Positions 47,154 through 56,605 of a DNA stretch of 64,000 nucleotides are shown here, piece after piece. This DNA comes from Sphingobium sp. D43FB. Lineage in GTDB: Bacteria; Pseudomonadota; Alphaproteobacteria; Sphingomonadales; Sphingomonadaceae. Below the pieces are notes generated by a model. The model was not told the DNA's origin. It was given only the letters and a program-made list of their open reading frames with translations, and ran no database searches. Location of the stretch: positions 1-64,000 of the forward strand of contig NZ_NMUA01000005.1 in NCBI RefSeq assembly GCF_002312805.1, given 5' to 3'. Within the stretch, counting starts at the first letter, position 1. Every line of letters starts with the position of its first letter. A program made the position numbers and the translations under genes.

Positions 47154-47285
47154 ACCGATGCCGACGCCGCCGTGAAGCGACCCCGTAAGGCAGGCCGCAG
47201 CCTATAGAGACGGGTTTTCGGGCTGGCAAGCGGCGAGCGACGCTTTTTTTACGGGGCGGAGCGATGCCCCGATGCGCTAAAGCCT

Positions 47286-48254
47286 GTGGATCACAGATTC
47301 GATTCCGACAGGACCAGCGCTTTGCCCGATACGCCCCATTATGAGCAGCAATATCTCGACCTGATGCGGCATATCTGGCGGCATGGCGACGAGCGGATCG
47401 ACCGTACCGGGGTCGGCACCCGGTCGATCCTGGGCGCGACAATGCGCTTCTCTCTGGCCGACGATGCGGTGCCGCTGCTGACCACCAAGCGGGTCTATTG
47501 GAAGGCCGCGGCGCGCGAGATGCTGTGGTTCCTGACCGGCGACACCAATATCCGCGAACTGGTGCGGCAGGGGGTGCATATCTGGACCGACTGGCCGCTC
47601 GACGCCTATCGCAAGGCGACAGGCGAGACGATCGATCGGGATACGTTCGAGGCGCGGATCATCGCGGATGAAGGCTTTGCGCTGGAGTGGGGCGATCTGG
47701 GGCCGGTCTACGGCGCGCAATGGGTGAACTGGCCGCGCTACGAACCGGCGGGCGAGGGGCTGTATCGCCGGGCGGAGAAGGGGCATAATCAGATTGCCGC
47801 GCTGGTCGATGCGATCCGGGCGACGCCGGGATCGCGGCGCTTGCTGTTCACCGGCTGGAATGTCGCCGAAGTCGCGCAGATGGCGCTGCCGCCCTGCCAC
47901 ATGACCTATCAGTTCCAGGTGTCGAACGGGAAGCTCAATGGCCTGTTGTTCCAGCGGAGTTGCGACCTTGGCCTGGGCTTTGCCTTCAACATATTCGGCC
48001 TGTCGATGATCACCCGGATGTTGGCGCAGCAATGTGACTTGGAGCCGGGCGAGGTGGTCTGGCAGGGGGGCGATGTGCATCTCTACCTCAACCATGCCGC
48101 GCTGGTGGAGGAACAGATGAGTCGCATTCCGGCGGGTGCGCCAAAACTGCGGATCAAAAGCCGGCCTTCATCCATTTTCGATTATGCCATCGAGGATTTC
48201 GAGGTGGTCGATTATGCGCCGCAATCCCATATTTCCGCGCCCGTCGCCGTGTGA
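47286..48254 (+). CDS. thyA: Thymidylate synthase
   Basis: Makes dTMP from dUMP with methylene-THF. The 322-residue protein has the folate-binding DRTGVGTRS, LLTTKRVYWKAAAREMLWFL, EWGDLGPVYGAQWVNW, catalytic Cys204 in LPPCHMTYQF, and QRSCDLGLGFAFNI. Start GTG at 47286 gives a slightly long N-terminus; a TTG further in is possible. Located right after the tRNA-Pro gene on the other strand. Confidence 0.96.
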   Translation: MDHRFDSDRTSALPDTPHYEQQYLDLMRHIWRHGDERIDRTGVGTRSILGATMRFSLADDAVPLLTTKRVYWKAAAREMLWFLTGDTNIRELVRQGVHIWTDWPLDAYRKATGETIDRDTFEARIIADEGFALEWGDLGPVYGAQWVNWPRYEPAGEGLYRRAEKGHNQIAALVDAIRATPGSRRLLFTGWNVAEVAQMALPPCHMTYQFQVSNGKLNGLLFQRSCDLGLGFAFNIFGLSMITRMLAQQCDLEPGEVVWQGGDVHLYLNHAALVEEQMSRIPAGAPKLRIKSRPSSIFDYAIEDFEVVDYAPQSHISAPVAV

Positions 48255-48330
48255 AGCGGACAGCGAGGCGGACATAGGTTTGAGAAAAATTGGGTAAGGG
48301 AGGCTTGCCTTTCTCGGCGTTGTAATTTAA

Positions 48331-49674
<1,344 letters not shown>

Positions 49675-49694
49675 TGGGGACTATCGACACAACC

Positions 49695-49776
49695 GTCATC
49701 CCAGCGAAGGCTGGGATCTCCCTTTTCTTCATCGTCGCGCCGGAAGGCAGTGAGATCCCAGCGTTCGCTGGGATGA
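49695..49776. repeat. Paired palindromic repeat (GTCATCCCA family)
   Basis: Arms GTCATCCCAGCGAAGGCTGG and CCAGCGTTCGCTGGGATGAC face each other around a roughly 40-base spacer, within the 120-base gap between the E1 alpha and E1 beta genes. The same kind of arm is seen at 60029-60110. Confidence 0.88.
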
Positions 49777-49794
49777 CGGCATTGGGGATATCCC

Positions 49795-50817
49795 ATGACT
49801 GATATGCAACAAATGACCATGATCCAGGCGATCAACAGCGCCATGGACGTGATGATGGAGCGCGACCCGACCGTTGTGGTGATGGGCGAGGATGTCGGCT
49901 TTTTCGGCGGGGTGTTTCGCGCGACCGCGGGCTTGCAGGATAAATATGGCAAGAACCGCGTGTTCGACACGCCGATCACCGAATGCGGGATCATCGGCGT
50001 GGCGGTGGGCATGGGGGCTTATGGCCTGCGGCCGGTGCCGGAGATCCAGTTTGCCGACTATATCTATCCCGCGCTCGACCAGTTGGTGTCGGAAGCGGCG
50101 CGGTTGCGCTATCGGTCGGCGGGGGAGTTCACCGCGCCGATGACGGTGCGGTCGCCGTTCGGCGGCGGCATCTTTGGCGGGCAGACGCATAGCCAAAGCC
50201 CCGAAGGCATCTTCACCCATTGTTCGGGGATCAAGACGGTGATCCCGTCCACCCCCTATGACGCCAAGGGGCTGTTGATCGCGGCGATCGAGGATAATGA
50301 TCCGACGCTCTTCTTCGAGCCCAAGCGCATCTATAACGGCCCGTTCGATGGCCATTATGACACACCGGCCAAAAGCTGGGCCGGGCACCCCGATGCACAG
50401 GTGCCGACCGGCTATTATCGCATTCCGCTGGGCACCGCGCGCATCGTGCGGCCGGGCGAGGCTCTGACCATCCTCTGCTATGGCACGATGGTCCATGTCG
50501 TCGAAGATACGGTCAAGGCGATGGGGATCGACGCAGATATTGTCGATCTGCGCAGCCTGATCCCGCTCGACATCGACACCATCGAGGCGTCGGTGAAGAA
50601 GACGGGCCGCTGCCTGATCGTCCATGAGGCGACGCGGACCAGCGGCTTTGGCGCCGAATTGCTGGCCCAGGTGCAGGAGCGCTGCTTCTATCATCTCGAA
50701 GCGCCGATCGAGCGCGTCACCGGCTTCGACACGCCCTATCCGCACAGTCTGGAATGGGCCTATTTCCCTGGCCCGGTGCGTATCCGCGAAGCCATTGCCA
50801 AGATCATGAAGGACTAA
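49795..50817 (+). CDS. bkdA2: Branched-chain 2-oxoacid dehydrogenase E1 beta
   Basis: A 340-residue transketolase-like subunit: TVVVMGEDVGFFGGVFRATAGLQ with the TPP-activating Glu, TPITECGIIGVAVGMGAYGLRPVPEIQFADYIYPA, FEPKRIYNGPF and GTMVHVVEDTVKAMGIDADIVDLRSLIPLD. It forms the alpha2beta2 E1 tetramer with the previous gene. Several ATG codons lie close together at the start; the first, at 49795, has GGGGA eight bases upstream. Confidence 0.92.
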   Translation: MTDMQQMTMIQAINSAMDVMMERDPTVVVMGEDVGFFGGVFRATAGLQDKYGKNRVFDTPITECGIIGVAVGMGAYGLRPVPEIQFADYIYPALDQLVSEAARLRYRSAGEFTAPMTVRSPFGGGIFGGQTHSQSPEGIFTHCSGIKTVIPSTPYDAKGLLIAAIEDNDPTLFFEPKRIYNGPFDGHYDTPAKSWAGHPDAQVPTGYYRIPLGTARIVRPGEALTILCYGTMVHVVEDTVKAMGIDADIVDLRSLIPLDIDTIEASVKKTGRCLIVHEATRTSGFGAELLAQVQERCFYHLEAPIERVTGFDTPYPHSLEWAYFPGPVRIREAIAKIMKD

Positions 50818-50831
50818 GCCTTCACCCAGCT

Positions 50832-50910
50832 TCCGTTCGTTTCGAGCGAAGTCGAGGAACGGAAGCGCAGTTTCAAGTCAAGTGTCTCGACTTTGCTCGA
50901 CACGAACGGA
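50832..50910. repeat. Paired palindromic repeat (TCCGTTCG family)
   Basis: Twenty-five-base arms, TCCGTTCGTTTCGAGCGAAG onward and a mirrored copy ending CTCGACACGAACGGA, fill the gap between E1 beta and E2. The last bases, ACGGAG, lie just before the E2 ATG at 50918 and appear to act as its ribosome-binding site. Confidence 0.87.
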
Positions 50911-50917
50911 GCTTTTT

Positions 50918-52273
50918 ATGGCCCTTTTTACATTCAAGCTGCCGGATATCGGCGAAGGCATTTCGGAAGCCGAGATTGTCGGCTGGCATGTCGCGGTCGG
51001 GGATCGGGTCGAGGAAGACCAGCCGATCGCCGACATGATGACCGACAAGGCGACGGTCGAGATGGAAAGTCCGGTCGCGGGCATCGTCGTCCGCCTGGCG
51101 GGCGAGCCGGGCGACCAGATTCCCATCGGCGCGATGCTGGTGGAGATCGAGGTGGAGGGCGACGACGTGGCTGCGCCGCCGCCGCCTTCGGTCGAGGCGA
51201 TTGAGGCGGAGGTTCCGGGTGAAGCGGTCATCGACCCGACACCCTCTCAATCCGTTCGCCCTGAGCCTGACGAAGCCTGTCCTGAGCGCCTGCCGCAGGC
51301 GGGCAGTCGAAGGGGGCCGACCTTTTCTTCCGCGCCAATCGCCAAGGAAGAAGGGCAGGGCTTCGACAAGCTCAGCCCGAACGGACCTTTAAGTTCGGCG
51401 GAGTCGCACGCCTCGCCCATCCTCGCCTCCCCCGCCGTGCGTGCCCGCGCGAAGGATTTGGGGATCGACCTGGCGCAGGTGAAGGCGAGCGGCGAGCATG
51501 TTCGTCATGCCGATCTCGATGCGTTCCTGCTCTATGGCGAGGGGCAGGGCTATCGCCCGGCTGGGCGGTCCGCCACGCGGCCGGACGAGCAGATCAAGGT
51601 TATCGGCATGCGTCGCCGCATCGCCGAGAATATGGCGGCGTCCAAGCGCCATATTCCGCATTTCACCTATGTCGAGGAAATCGACGTGACCGCGCTGGAA
51701 GATTTGCGGGCGCAGTTGAACGACGGGCGGGGGGATCGGCCTAAGCTGACCATGCTGCCGCTGCTGATCGTCGCTTTGTGCAAGGCGTTGCCCGATTTTC
51801 CGATGCTCAACGCCCGTTATGATGACGAAGCAGGCGTGGTCACGCGCCATGGCGCGGTGCATCTCGGCCTCGCGACGCAAACCGATGCGGGGTTGATGGT
51901 GCCGGTGATCCGTGATGCGCAGAATCGCAATGTCTGGCAGCTCGCCACCGAAATCCGCCGCCTTGCGGACGCTGCGCGCACCGGCAAGGCGAAGTCGGAG
52001 GAATTGTCCGGCTCCACGCTGACGCTGACCTCGTTGGGGCCGTTGGGTGGCATTGCCACCACGCCGGTCATCAACCGGCCCGAAGTCGCGATCATCGGTC
52101 CCAACCGCGTGATCGAACGACCCATGTTTAGGGGCAAGGAGATCGTCGCGGCGAAGCTGATGAACCTGTCGATCAGTTGCGACCATCGCGTGGTCGATGG
52201 CTTCGACGCGGCGAGCTTCGTCCAGGCGGTGCGCAAACTGCTGGAAGCGCCCGCTTTCCTGTTCGTGGATTGA
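50918..52273 (+). CDS. bkdB: Branched-chain 2-oxoacid dehydrogenase E2
   Basis: Dihydrolipoyl acyltransferase core, 451 residues. Domains: lipoyl domain (1-80) with the lipoyl-Lys in MTDKATVEM (Lys44); a linker (about 85-165); the peripheral subunit-binding domain (ASPAVRARAKDLGIDLAQVKASGEHVRHADLDAFL, about 168-205); and the catalytic domain ending CDHRVVDGFD with the His-x-x-x-Asp motif. Linker residues 112-156 are encoded by an inserted palindromic repeat kept in frame. The ATG at 50918 is preferred over an upstream frame that lies in repeat DNA. No E3 gene follows. Confidence 0.92.
   Translation: MALFTFKLPDIGEGISEAEIVGWHVAVGDRVEEDQPIADMMTDKATVEMESPVAGIVVRLAGEPGDQIPIGAMLVEIEVEGDDVAAPPPPSVEAIEAEVPGEAVIDPTPSQSVRPEPDEACPERLPQAGSRRGPTFSSAPIAKEEGQGFDKLSPNGPLSSAESHASPILASPAVRARAKDLGIDLAQVKASGEHVRHADLDAFLLYGEGQGYRPAGRSATRPDEQIKVIGMRRRIAENMAASKRHIPHFTYVEEIDVTALEDLRAQLNDGRGDRPKLTMLPLLIVALCKALPDFPMLNARYDDEAGVVTRHGAVHLGLATQTDAGLMVPVIRDAQNRNVWQLATEIRRLADAARTGKAKSEELSGSTLTLTSLGPLGGIATTPVINRPEVAIIGPNRVIERPMFRGKEIVAAKLMNLSISCDHRVVDGFDAASFVQAVRKLLEAPAFLFVD
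51251..51385. repeat. Palindromic repeat inside the E2 coding frame
   Basis: This 135-base stretch begins TCCGTTCGCCCTGAGCCTGA and ends AGCTCAGCCCGAACGGA, the same family as 17270-17335. Its length is a multiple of three and it adds 45 codons without a stop, in the flexible linker between the lipoyl and subunit-binding domains. The middle contains another inverted repeat (CGCCTGCCGCAGGCG). Confidence 0.85.
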
Positions 52274-52289
52274 TAAAGGGGCAGGGTGC

Positions 52290-53033
52290 CTATTTCGTCA
52301 GGACGACGATGGCACCCTGTTTCAGATCCGGGCTGAACAGCATCCGCACCGCGCGCTGCATCATCTTCCAGCGCCGCTTGCTGAGCCAGCGGCCCGAATA
52401 GTCGCGTTCCTGATAGAAGGTGCTGTGGAGCAGCGCCGGGATCGGCAGCACGCGATGACTGGTAAAGCCCGCCTCGCGGCCGCGCGCGATGATGAGGTGG
52501 GGCGGCATGTCACGTTCGGCGACGCCGAACTTCGCCATCGCCTCGATCGATTCGGGCGACTGGCTATGGCCTTCGCCCGGTTCATGGGTGATCAGCATCC
52601 CGCCCGGCTTCAAGGCGCGATAGGCGCTGCGGATCGCCAGTGCTTCGTCATCGGCATGGTGAAGCGCGTCGAAGAAGAGCGCGGCATCGAACTGGCCGTC
52701 GAGGTCGAGATTCTCGAAATCGCTGCATATAAAAGTCGTGCGGTCGCCAACGTCGTTGATCCGGGCATTCTCTTGCGCCAGTGCGATCATGTCGGGCGCA
52801 ATGTCCTGCCCGGTCACGCTATAGTCGGCGCGGGCGAGGAACTGGCTGGTCCAGCCGCCGCCGCAGCCCAGGTCCAGCACGGCGGCCGGGGCCGGGGGCA
52901 GCAGGCTGATGATGAAGCCGATCGACGCCAGTTGGATGCCGCATTGCGGATCGGAAAAGGGCTTGTTCAGCGAATGATCGGCACCGCCTTCCCCCAGATT
53001 GGCGAGATAGGCGCGCTCGGCGTCTTTGGACAT
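52290..53033 (-). CDS. Class I SAM-dependent methyltransferase
   Basis: A 247-residue methyltransferase: VLDLGCGGGWTSQFLARA (motif I), the acidic end of strand 2 (GQDIAP), FICSDFENLDL and FDAALFFDALHHADD (motif IV region), GGMLITHEPGEGHS. The C-terminal part, FYQERDYSGRWLSKRRWKMMQRAVRMLF, is basic and may bind membrane or a nucleic acid. It resembles methyltransferases in polysaccharide or lipid clusters. ATG at 53033 preferred over the adjacent TTG. The substrate is unknown. Confidence 0.85.
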   Translation of the reverse strand: MSKDAERAYLANLGEGGADHSLNKPFSDPQCGIQLASIGFIISLLPPAPAAVLDLGCGGGWTSQFLARADYSVTGQDIAPDMIALAQENARINDVGDRTTFICSDFENLDLDGQFDAALFFDALHHADDEALAIRSAYRALKPGGMLITHEPGEGHSQSPESIEAMAKFGVAERDMPPHLIIARGREAGFTSHRVLPIPALLHSTFYQERDYSGRWLSKRRWKMMQRAVRMLFSPDLKQGAIVVLTK

Positions 53034-53115
53034 CAATGGGGTCTCCGGTCGAGCCGACGGCCCTAGACCGTGGCGTCGCCCTGCTCAAGCGCGCTTGTCG
53101 CTACCCTTGTTCCAT

Positions 53116-53589
53116 TCACCGTATCGTCGCGCGATAGCTCAGCCGTCCGGCCTGGCCCGGCGGGACACCGTCAGGCAATGTCCAGCGGACATGGGTGATA
53201 TCGGCCGGGACGGCGCGGCGCACGCCGCCGAGCGGCGTCGGCAGCCAGAGTTGCGCCATGCGCCCCCATCGCACGCCGCCGTCTACGGAGACTTGCAGGG
53301 CGGGGTCGGACGGGTCGAGTTCAACGCCCTTGGGTAGTGGCCGGACCAGCGCATAGTCGCGCAGCGGTTCGCCGCCTTGGTTGCGCCAATGGACCATGAC
53401 AATCAGCTGGTCGCCCGGTGCGACGCGGTTGGCGCTGGCCAGCACGCGCCGGGTGCGACCGTTGACGTCGGTGCTGACGCGCTCGACGAACATCTGCGTA
53501 TCGACGCGCACGGCGGGCTGCGCCTGCGCGACCTGCGCGCCGATGATGATCGCCAGCGCGGCCAGCGCTGATCCTGTGGCTGTCTTCAT
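53116..53589 (-). CDS. Secreted DUF11-like protein
   Basis: A 157-residue protein with a signal peptide (ALAALAIIIGAQVAQA-Q) and a single Ig-like domain resembling DUF11: NRVAPGDQLIVMVHWRNQGGEPLRDYALVRPLPKGVELDPSDPALQVSVDGG and a final LPDGVPPGQAGRLSYRATI. It is predicted to be periplasmic or outside. ATG at 53589 gives a proper signal peptide; a longer frame upstream overlaps the divergent transporter gene. The function is unknown. Confidence 0.78.
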   Translation of the reverse strand: MKTATGSALAALAIIIGAQVAQAQPAVRVDTQMFVERVSTDVNGRTRRVLASANRVAPGDQLIVMVHWRNQGGEPLRDYALVRPLPKGVELDPSDPALQVSVDGGVRWGRMAQLWLPTPLGGVRRAVPADITHVRWTLPDGVPPGQAGRLSYRATIR

Positions 53590-53735
53590 GCCGAACCCCG
53601 TTGTCGCATCCCCGATGGCGGACATAGACCCCGCCGCCCAATATTTGGTTAAGAGGCTGAATTTGCGGCGTGGGCGCGCGCATCGCTTTGCAAATTGACG
53701 GCCCGTGACGGGCAGCGCACATCTGGGCGAATCTA

Positions 53736-54908
53736 TTGGCGAATCGGACAAAAGTGACAGTCGGCGAACAACAGGAAATCAACCGCAGGCGCGACCGGCT
53801 GCTGGCGTCGATCGCGCTGACGGCGGGCATTGGCCTGATCATCGCGCTGCCCTTTGCGTTGCGGGCGGGGGCGGAGTTTTTCCTGCCGCTGACCGCCGCG
53901 CTGGTGATCGCGATCGCGCTGGTGCCGTTGCTCGAATGGATGGAGCGACGCCGTTTGCCATCGGGGCTGGCGGCGTTGCTGGCGCTGATCGGCTTTCTGC
54001 TGGTCGCCAATACGGCGCTGGTGCTGATCATCGTGCCGGCGACCGACTGGTTCCGCATCCTGCCCGAACGGCTGCCGCAGATTCAGGCCAATCTCGCGCC
54101 GCTGATCGACTTCTATGCCAATCTCCAGCGGTTCGTCGATGAAACCGTGCGGATGCTGGCGACGGGGCCGGTGGCGGCCGCGCAGACCGCGGCGATCGAT
54201 ACGCCGCGCTCGCTGTTGCAGTTCGCCGCCGCCTCGGCGCCGTCCGCCATCGTGCAGATGGTGTTCGCGCTGCTCATCATCTATTTCTTCCTTGCTGGAT
54301 GGACGCGCCTACGCCGCCGCACCATCAACAGCCGCGACAGTTTCGACGGCGCGCTGGCGGTCGCGCGGGTGATCCAGAATGTGGTCGATGCGACGTCGGC
54401 CTATGTCATCACCATCGCGACGATTAACCTGGGGCTGGGGTTGGCGGTCGCCGTATCGCTGTGGCTGATCGGGATGCCGTCGCCCTGGATGTGGGGCGGC
54501 ATCGTCGCGTTGCTGAACTTCATTCCCTATTTCGGGCCAATGCTGGCCGCCGTGCTGCTGGGGCTGGGCGGCCTGATGGTGTTCGACGATATTTGGGTGG
54601 CGTTGCTGCCTGCGGCCTTGCAGGTCGGTTTCCACATGGTCGAGGCCAATGTGGTGACGCCGACCGTGCTGGGGCGGCGGCTGACGATGAATCCGCTGCT
54701 GATCCTGGTGTCGCTGGCCTTTTGGGGCTGGGTCTGGGGCACGCCCGGCGCGCTGCTGGGCGTGCCGCTGCTGATCATCATCCAGACCGTGGTGCAGGCG
54801 GCGGGAACGCCCGATATTGCCGGTTTCCTGTTCGAGCAGGGGACGCTGACGGTCGCGCCGCGTAAAGAAAATGACGAGAATGGCAAAACAGCCGAAACGG
54901 ACGGTTGA
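53736..54908 (+). CDS. AI-2E family transporter
   Basis: A 390-residue inner-membrane protein with about seven helices: LIIALPFALRAGAEFFLPLTAALVIAIALVPLLEW, the PATDWFRILPERLPQ loop, a coiled region with LQRFVDETV, and the C-terminal SPWMWGGIVALLNFIPYFGPMLAAV and GHP-like PTVLGRRLTMNPLLILVSLAFWGWVWGTPGALLGVPLL. This is the YdiK/PerM/AI-2E exporter family, whose substrates are mostly unproven. Start is TTG at 53736 or GTG at 53754. Confidence 0.87.
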   Translation: MANRTKVTVGEQQEINRRRDRLLASIALTAGIGLIIALPFALRAGAEFFLPLTAALVIAIALVPLLEWMERRRLPSGLAALLALIGFLLVANTALVLIIVPATDWFRILPERLPQIQANLAPLIDFYANLQRFVDETVRMLATGPVAAAQTAAIDTPRSLLQFAAASAPSAIVQMVFALLIIYFFLAGWTRLRRRTINSRDSFDGALAVARVIQNVVDATSAYVITIATINLGLGLAVAVSLWLIGMPSPWMWGGIVALLNFIPYFGPMLAAVLLGLGGLMVFDDIWVALLPAALQVGFHMVEANVVTPTVLGRRLTMNPLLILVSLAFWGWVWGTPGALLGVPLLIIIQTVVQAAGTPDIAGFLFEQGTLTVAPRKENDENGKTAETDG

Positions 54909-54933
54909 CAGTTTTGGCGCGCGCCCATAGACG
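54905..54933 (+). promoter_or_regulatory. Candidate promoter of the tRNA-Asp pair
   Basis: A consensus TTGACA (54905-54910), 17 bases, then TAGACG, placed about 18 bases before the first tRNA-Asp. The TTGACA overlaps the TGA stop codon of the transporter gene. Confidence 0.55.
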
Positions 54934-54950
54934 GCGCTTCCACACCGAAC

Positions 54951-55027
54951 GCGGGTGTAGCTCAGTTGGTTAGAGTGCCGGCCTGTCACGCCGGAGGTCG
55001 CGGGTTCGAGCCCCGTCACTCGCGCCA
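54951..55027 (+). tRNA. tRNA-Asp (anticodon GTC), copy 1
   Basis: A complete 77-base tRNA with encoded CCA, beginning GCGGGTGTAGCTCAG; anticodon loop CTGTCAC (GTC), T-arm GGGTTCGAGCCCC. Identical in all 77 bases to the copy at 55108-55184. Confidence 0.97.
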
Positions 55028-55107
55028 CTTTCCTTGACCGGAAGGTGGAAAGGTTCCCGGATCAGCATCGTCTGGCGAACTTGGTGTGGAAATAGATGTC
55101 ACCCTGC

Positions 55108-55184
55108 GCGGGTGTAGCTCAGTTGGTTAGAGTGCCGGCCTGTCACGCCGGAGGTCGCGGGTTCGAGCCCCGTCACTCGCGCCA
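55108..55184 (+). tRNA. tRNA-Asp (anticodon GTC), copy 2
   Basis: Second identical copy, 80 bases after the first. Its last bases (GCGCCA) form the 5' arm of a perfect hairpin that continues into the downstream spacer (55179-55212). The two genes are probably transcribed together. Confidence 0.97.
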
Positions 55185-55212
55185 CTTGCCTGCCGGATGC
55201 AGCAAGTGGCGC
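55179..55212 (+). terminator. Hairpin overlapping the 3' end of tRNA-Asp copy 2
   Basis: GCGCCACTTGC pairs perfectly with GCAAGTGGCGC around a loop of about twelve bases. No T-tract follows. The first copy has a similar but weaker hairpin (CCACTTTCC / GGAAGGTGG, 55024-55047). A terminator or a processing signal is possible. Confidence 0.45.
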
Positions 55213-55239
55213 AGACCGCGCATTTCGATAGCTTCGGTT

Positions 55240-55482
55240 TTATCCGCGACGCCAGCGTCCGGTTTCCATCCAGGCGAGCAGCCGCCGGAGCGGCAACACC
55301 CAGATCCATATGATGCCGAGCGCCAGATAGATGGGCACCTGCACCCACATCGGCAGCAGGCCGATCTGGCCCGACAGGCTGCCCACCATCACCGCCCATA
55401 GCGTGATCAGGCCGACGATCGCCAGCATCCCCACCGGCTTGCGCCAGCTGGGCTGATGATAATGGCGCGGGTCGATGCTCAT
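55240..55482 (-). CDS. DUF2842 small membrane protein
   Basis: An 80-residue protein with two helices (VGMLAIVGLITLWAVMVGSL and WVQVPIYLALGIIWIWVLPLRRLLAWMETGRW). The WRKPVG opening and the PLRRLLAWMETG end match DUF2842, a conserved alphaproteobacterial family of unknown function. Start ATG at 55482 overlaps the stop of the cyclo-ligase gene by four bases, so the two are coupled. Confidence 0.85.
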   Translation of the reverse strand: MSIDPRHYHQPSWRKPVGMLAIVGLITLWAVMVGSLSGQIGLLPMWVQVPIYLALGIIWIWVLPLRRLLAWMETGRWRRG

Positions 55483-56069
55483 GCGTCTGGTCCTTCGATC
55501 AGTTCCGCTTCGGTCAGGATGATGTCGAGCGGCAAGTCCCACGGGTCGGCGGGGACATCGTCCAGTTCCTGCGCCGACCAGGCAAGGCCTATGCGCAGCG
55601 CGTCGGGAAAGCGGGCGAAGGCGCGATCATAATAGCCGCCGCCCTGGCCCAACCGGTTGAGCGCGCGGTCGAACCCCACCAGCGGCGCGATGATCGCGTC
55701 GGGCGTCACGGGACCATTGCCGGGTTCAGGATGGCTGGTGCGGAAAGGGCCGGGGATGAGCGGGGCGTCGGGCGTCCAGGGCAGGAAATCCATCGACCCC
55801 AGCCGGTCCAGCACGCGCGGCAGCGCCACCCGCTTGCCCATGGCGATCAAGGGCGCGGCCAGCCGCTGCGCCGGGGCTTCGTCATCGAGGCCCATATAGA
55901 GGGCGACAGTGCGGGCATTAGCCAGACGCCGGGCGAGCGGGGAAGGCAGCACCTTGAACGCCAGCCTATGCGCCAGCGGATCGAGCGTGGCGACGAAGGC
56001 GCGCCGCTGATCGCGCGCGAGGACGCGCAGGTCGGCTTTGTCGGCGGCGTTAGGGTCGTCGCTCATCAT
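55479..56069 (-). CDS. 5-formyltetrahydrofolate cyclo-ligase
   Basis: Converts 5-formyl-THF to methenyl-THF with ATP. The 196-residue protein has the N-terminal DLRVLARDQRRAFVATL basic region, YMGLDDEAPAQRL, KRVALPRVL, and the P-loop-like LVGFDRALNRLGQGGGYYDRAFAR. It follows the 6S RNA on the same strand, the arrangement known for ssrS-ygfA in many proteobacteria, where the two are cotranscribed. Confidence 0.93.
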   Translation of the reverse strand: MMSDDPNAADKADLRVLARDQRRAFVATLDPLAHRLAFKVLPSPLARRLANARTVALYMGLDDEAPAQRLAAPLIAMGKRVALPRVLDRLGSMDFLPWTPDAPLIPGPFRTSHPEPGNGPVTPDAIIAPLVGFDRALNRLGQGGGYYDRAFARFPDALRIGLAWSAQELDDVPADPWDLPLDIILTEAELIEGPDA

Positions 56070-56085
56070 CCTACTTTCGCAATCG

Positions 56086-56250
56086 GACGGGAAAGGGGGG
56101 TGACGGGACCACCTTGGCCGTGTGCTGGAAGATCCTCTGACGCCTCAACGTCAGGTGGGGACCATGTAGATCGGGCCGGAACCCGCCCAGGGACAGCCCC
56201 CTAGGATGTGCTTATCGCCTCAGGGATGTTCGCTAAAGCTCGTACCAGGC
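56086..56250 (-). ncRNA. ssrS: 6S RNA
   Basis: No protein frame fits the 200-base gap between zapA and the cyclo-ligase gene. Read on the minus strand it has long-range complementary ends and a GC-rich middle (CCTAGGGGGCTGTCCC, GGGCGGGTTCCGGCCCG) typical of 6S RNA, which binds sigma-70 polymerase and lowers promoter use in slow growth. The location between zapA and ygfA is the classic ssrS site. Ends are approximate. Confidence 0.75.
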
Positions 56251-56269
56251 AGTACCCGTCATCCCCAAT

Positions 56270-56605
56270 CTAGGCGTCCGCGTGCGGCGCGGCAAGTCTC
56301 TCGCGCAGCTTTTCTATCCGCGCCGTCAGCGCCTCGACCGCCTGCGCCGCATCGTCATCCTGGGTTTCCAGCGCCAGTCTCTCCTGCCGTCCGGCAACCT
56401 CGCGACGCAGGTCGGTCACTTCGTCGGCCAGGAAGAGCGCGGCGAAGAGCAGGTTGCGCACTTCGGTCATGCCCGGCATGCCCTGCTGCGCGGCGCGCGC
56501 CTTGCCATCGATCATCGCCGCAAGCTGCGCCAGATGCGCTTCCTCGCCATCGCGGCAGCGTATGTCATAGTGCCGCCCGGCAATGTGCAGCGTGGTTTCA
56601 GCCAT
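56270..56605 (-). CDS. zapA: Cell division protein ZapA
   Basis: A 111-residue protein that binds FtsZ and bundles its filaments at midcell. It opens ETTLHIAGRHYDIRCRDGEEAHLAQLAAMIDGKARA, the ZapA globular head, and continues with a long helical coiled-coil tail (LLFAALFLADEVTDLRREVAGRQERLALETQ...ARIEKLRERL). The start overlaps the end of the 67-residue gene upstream by eight bases. Confidence 0.9.
   Translation of the reverse strand: MAETTLHIAGRHYDIRCRDGEEAHLAQLAAMIDGKARAAQQGMPGMTEVRNLLFAALFLADEVTDLRREVAGRQERLALETQDDDAAQAVEALTARIEKLRERLAAPHADA

Noticed and set aside
52290-53033. Methyltransferase as part of the 2-oxoacid dehydrogenase operon
   Set aside because: It is on the opposite strand and converges on the E2 gene.
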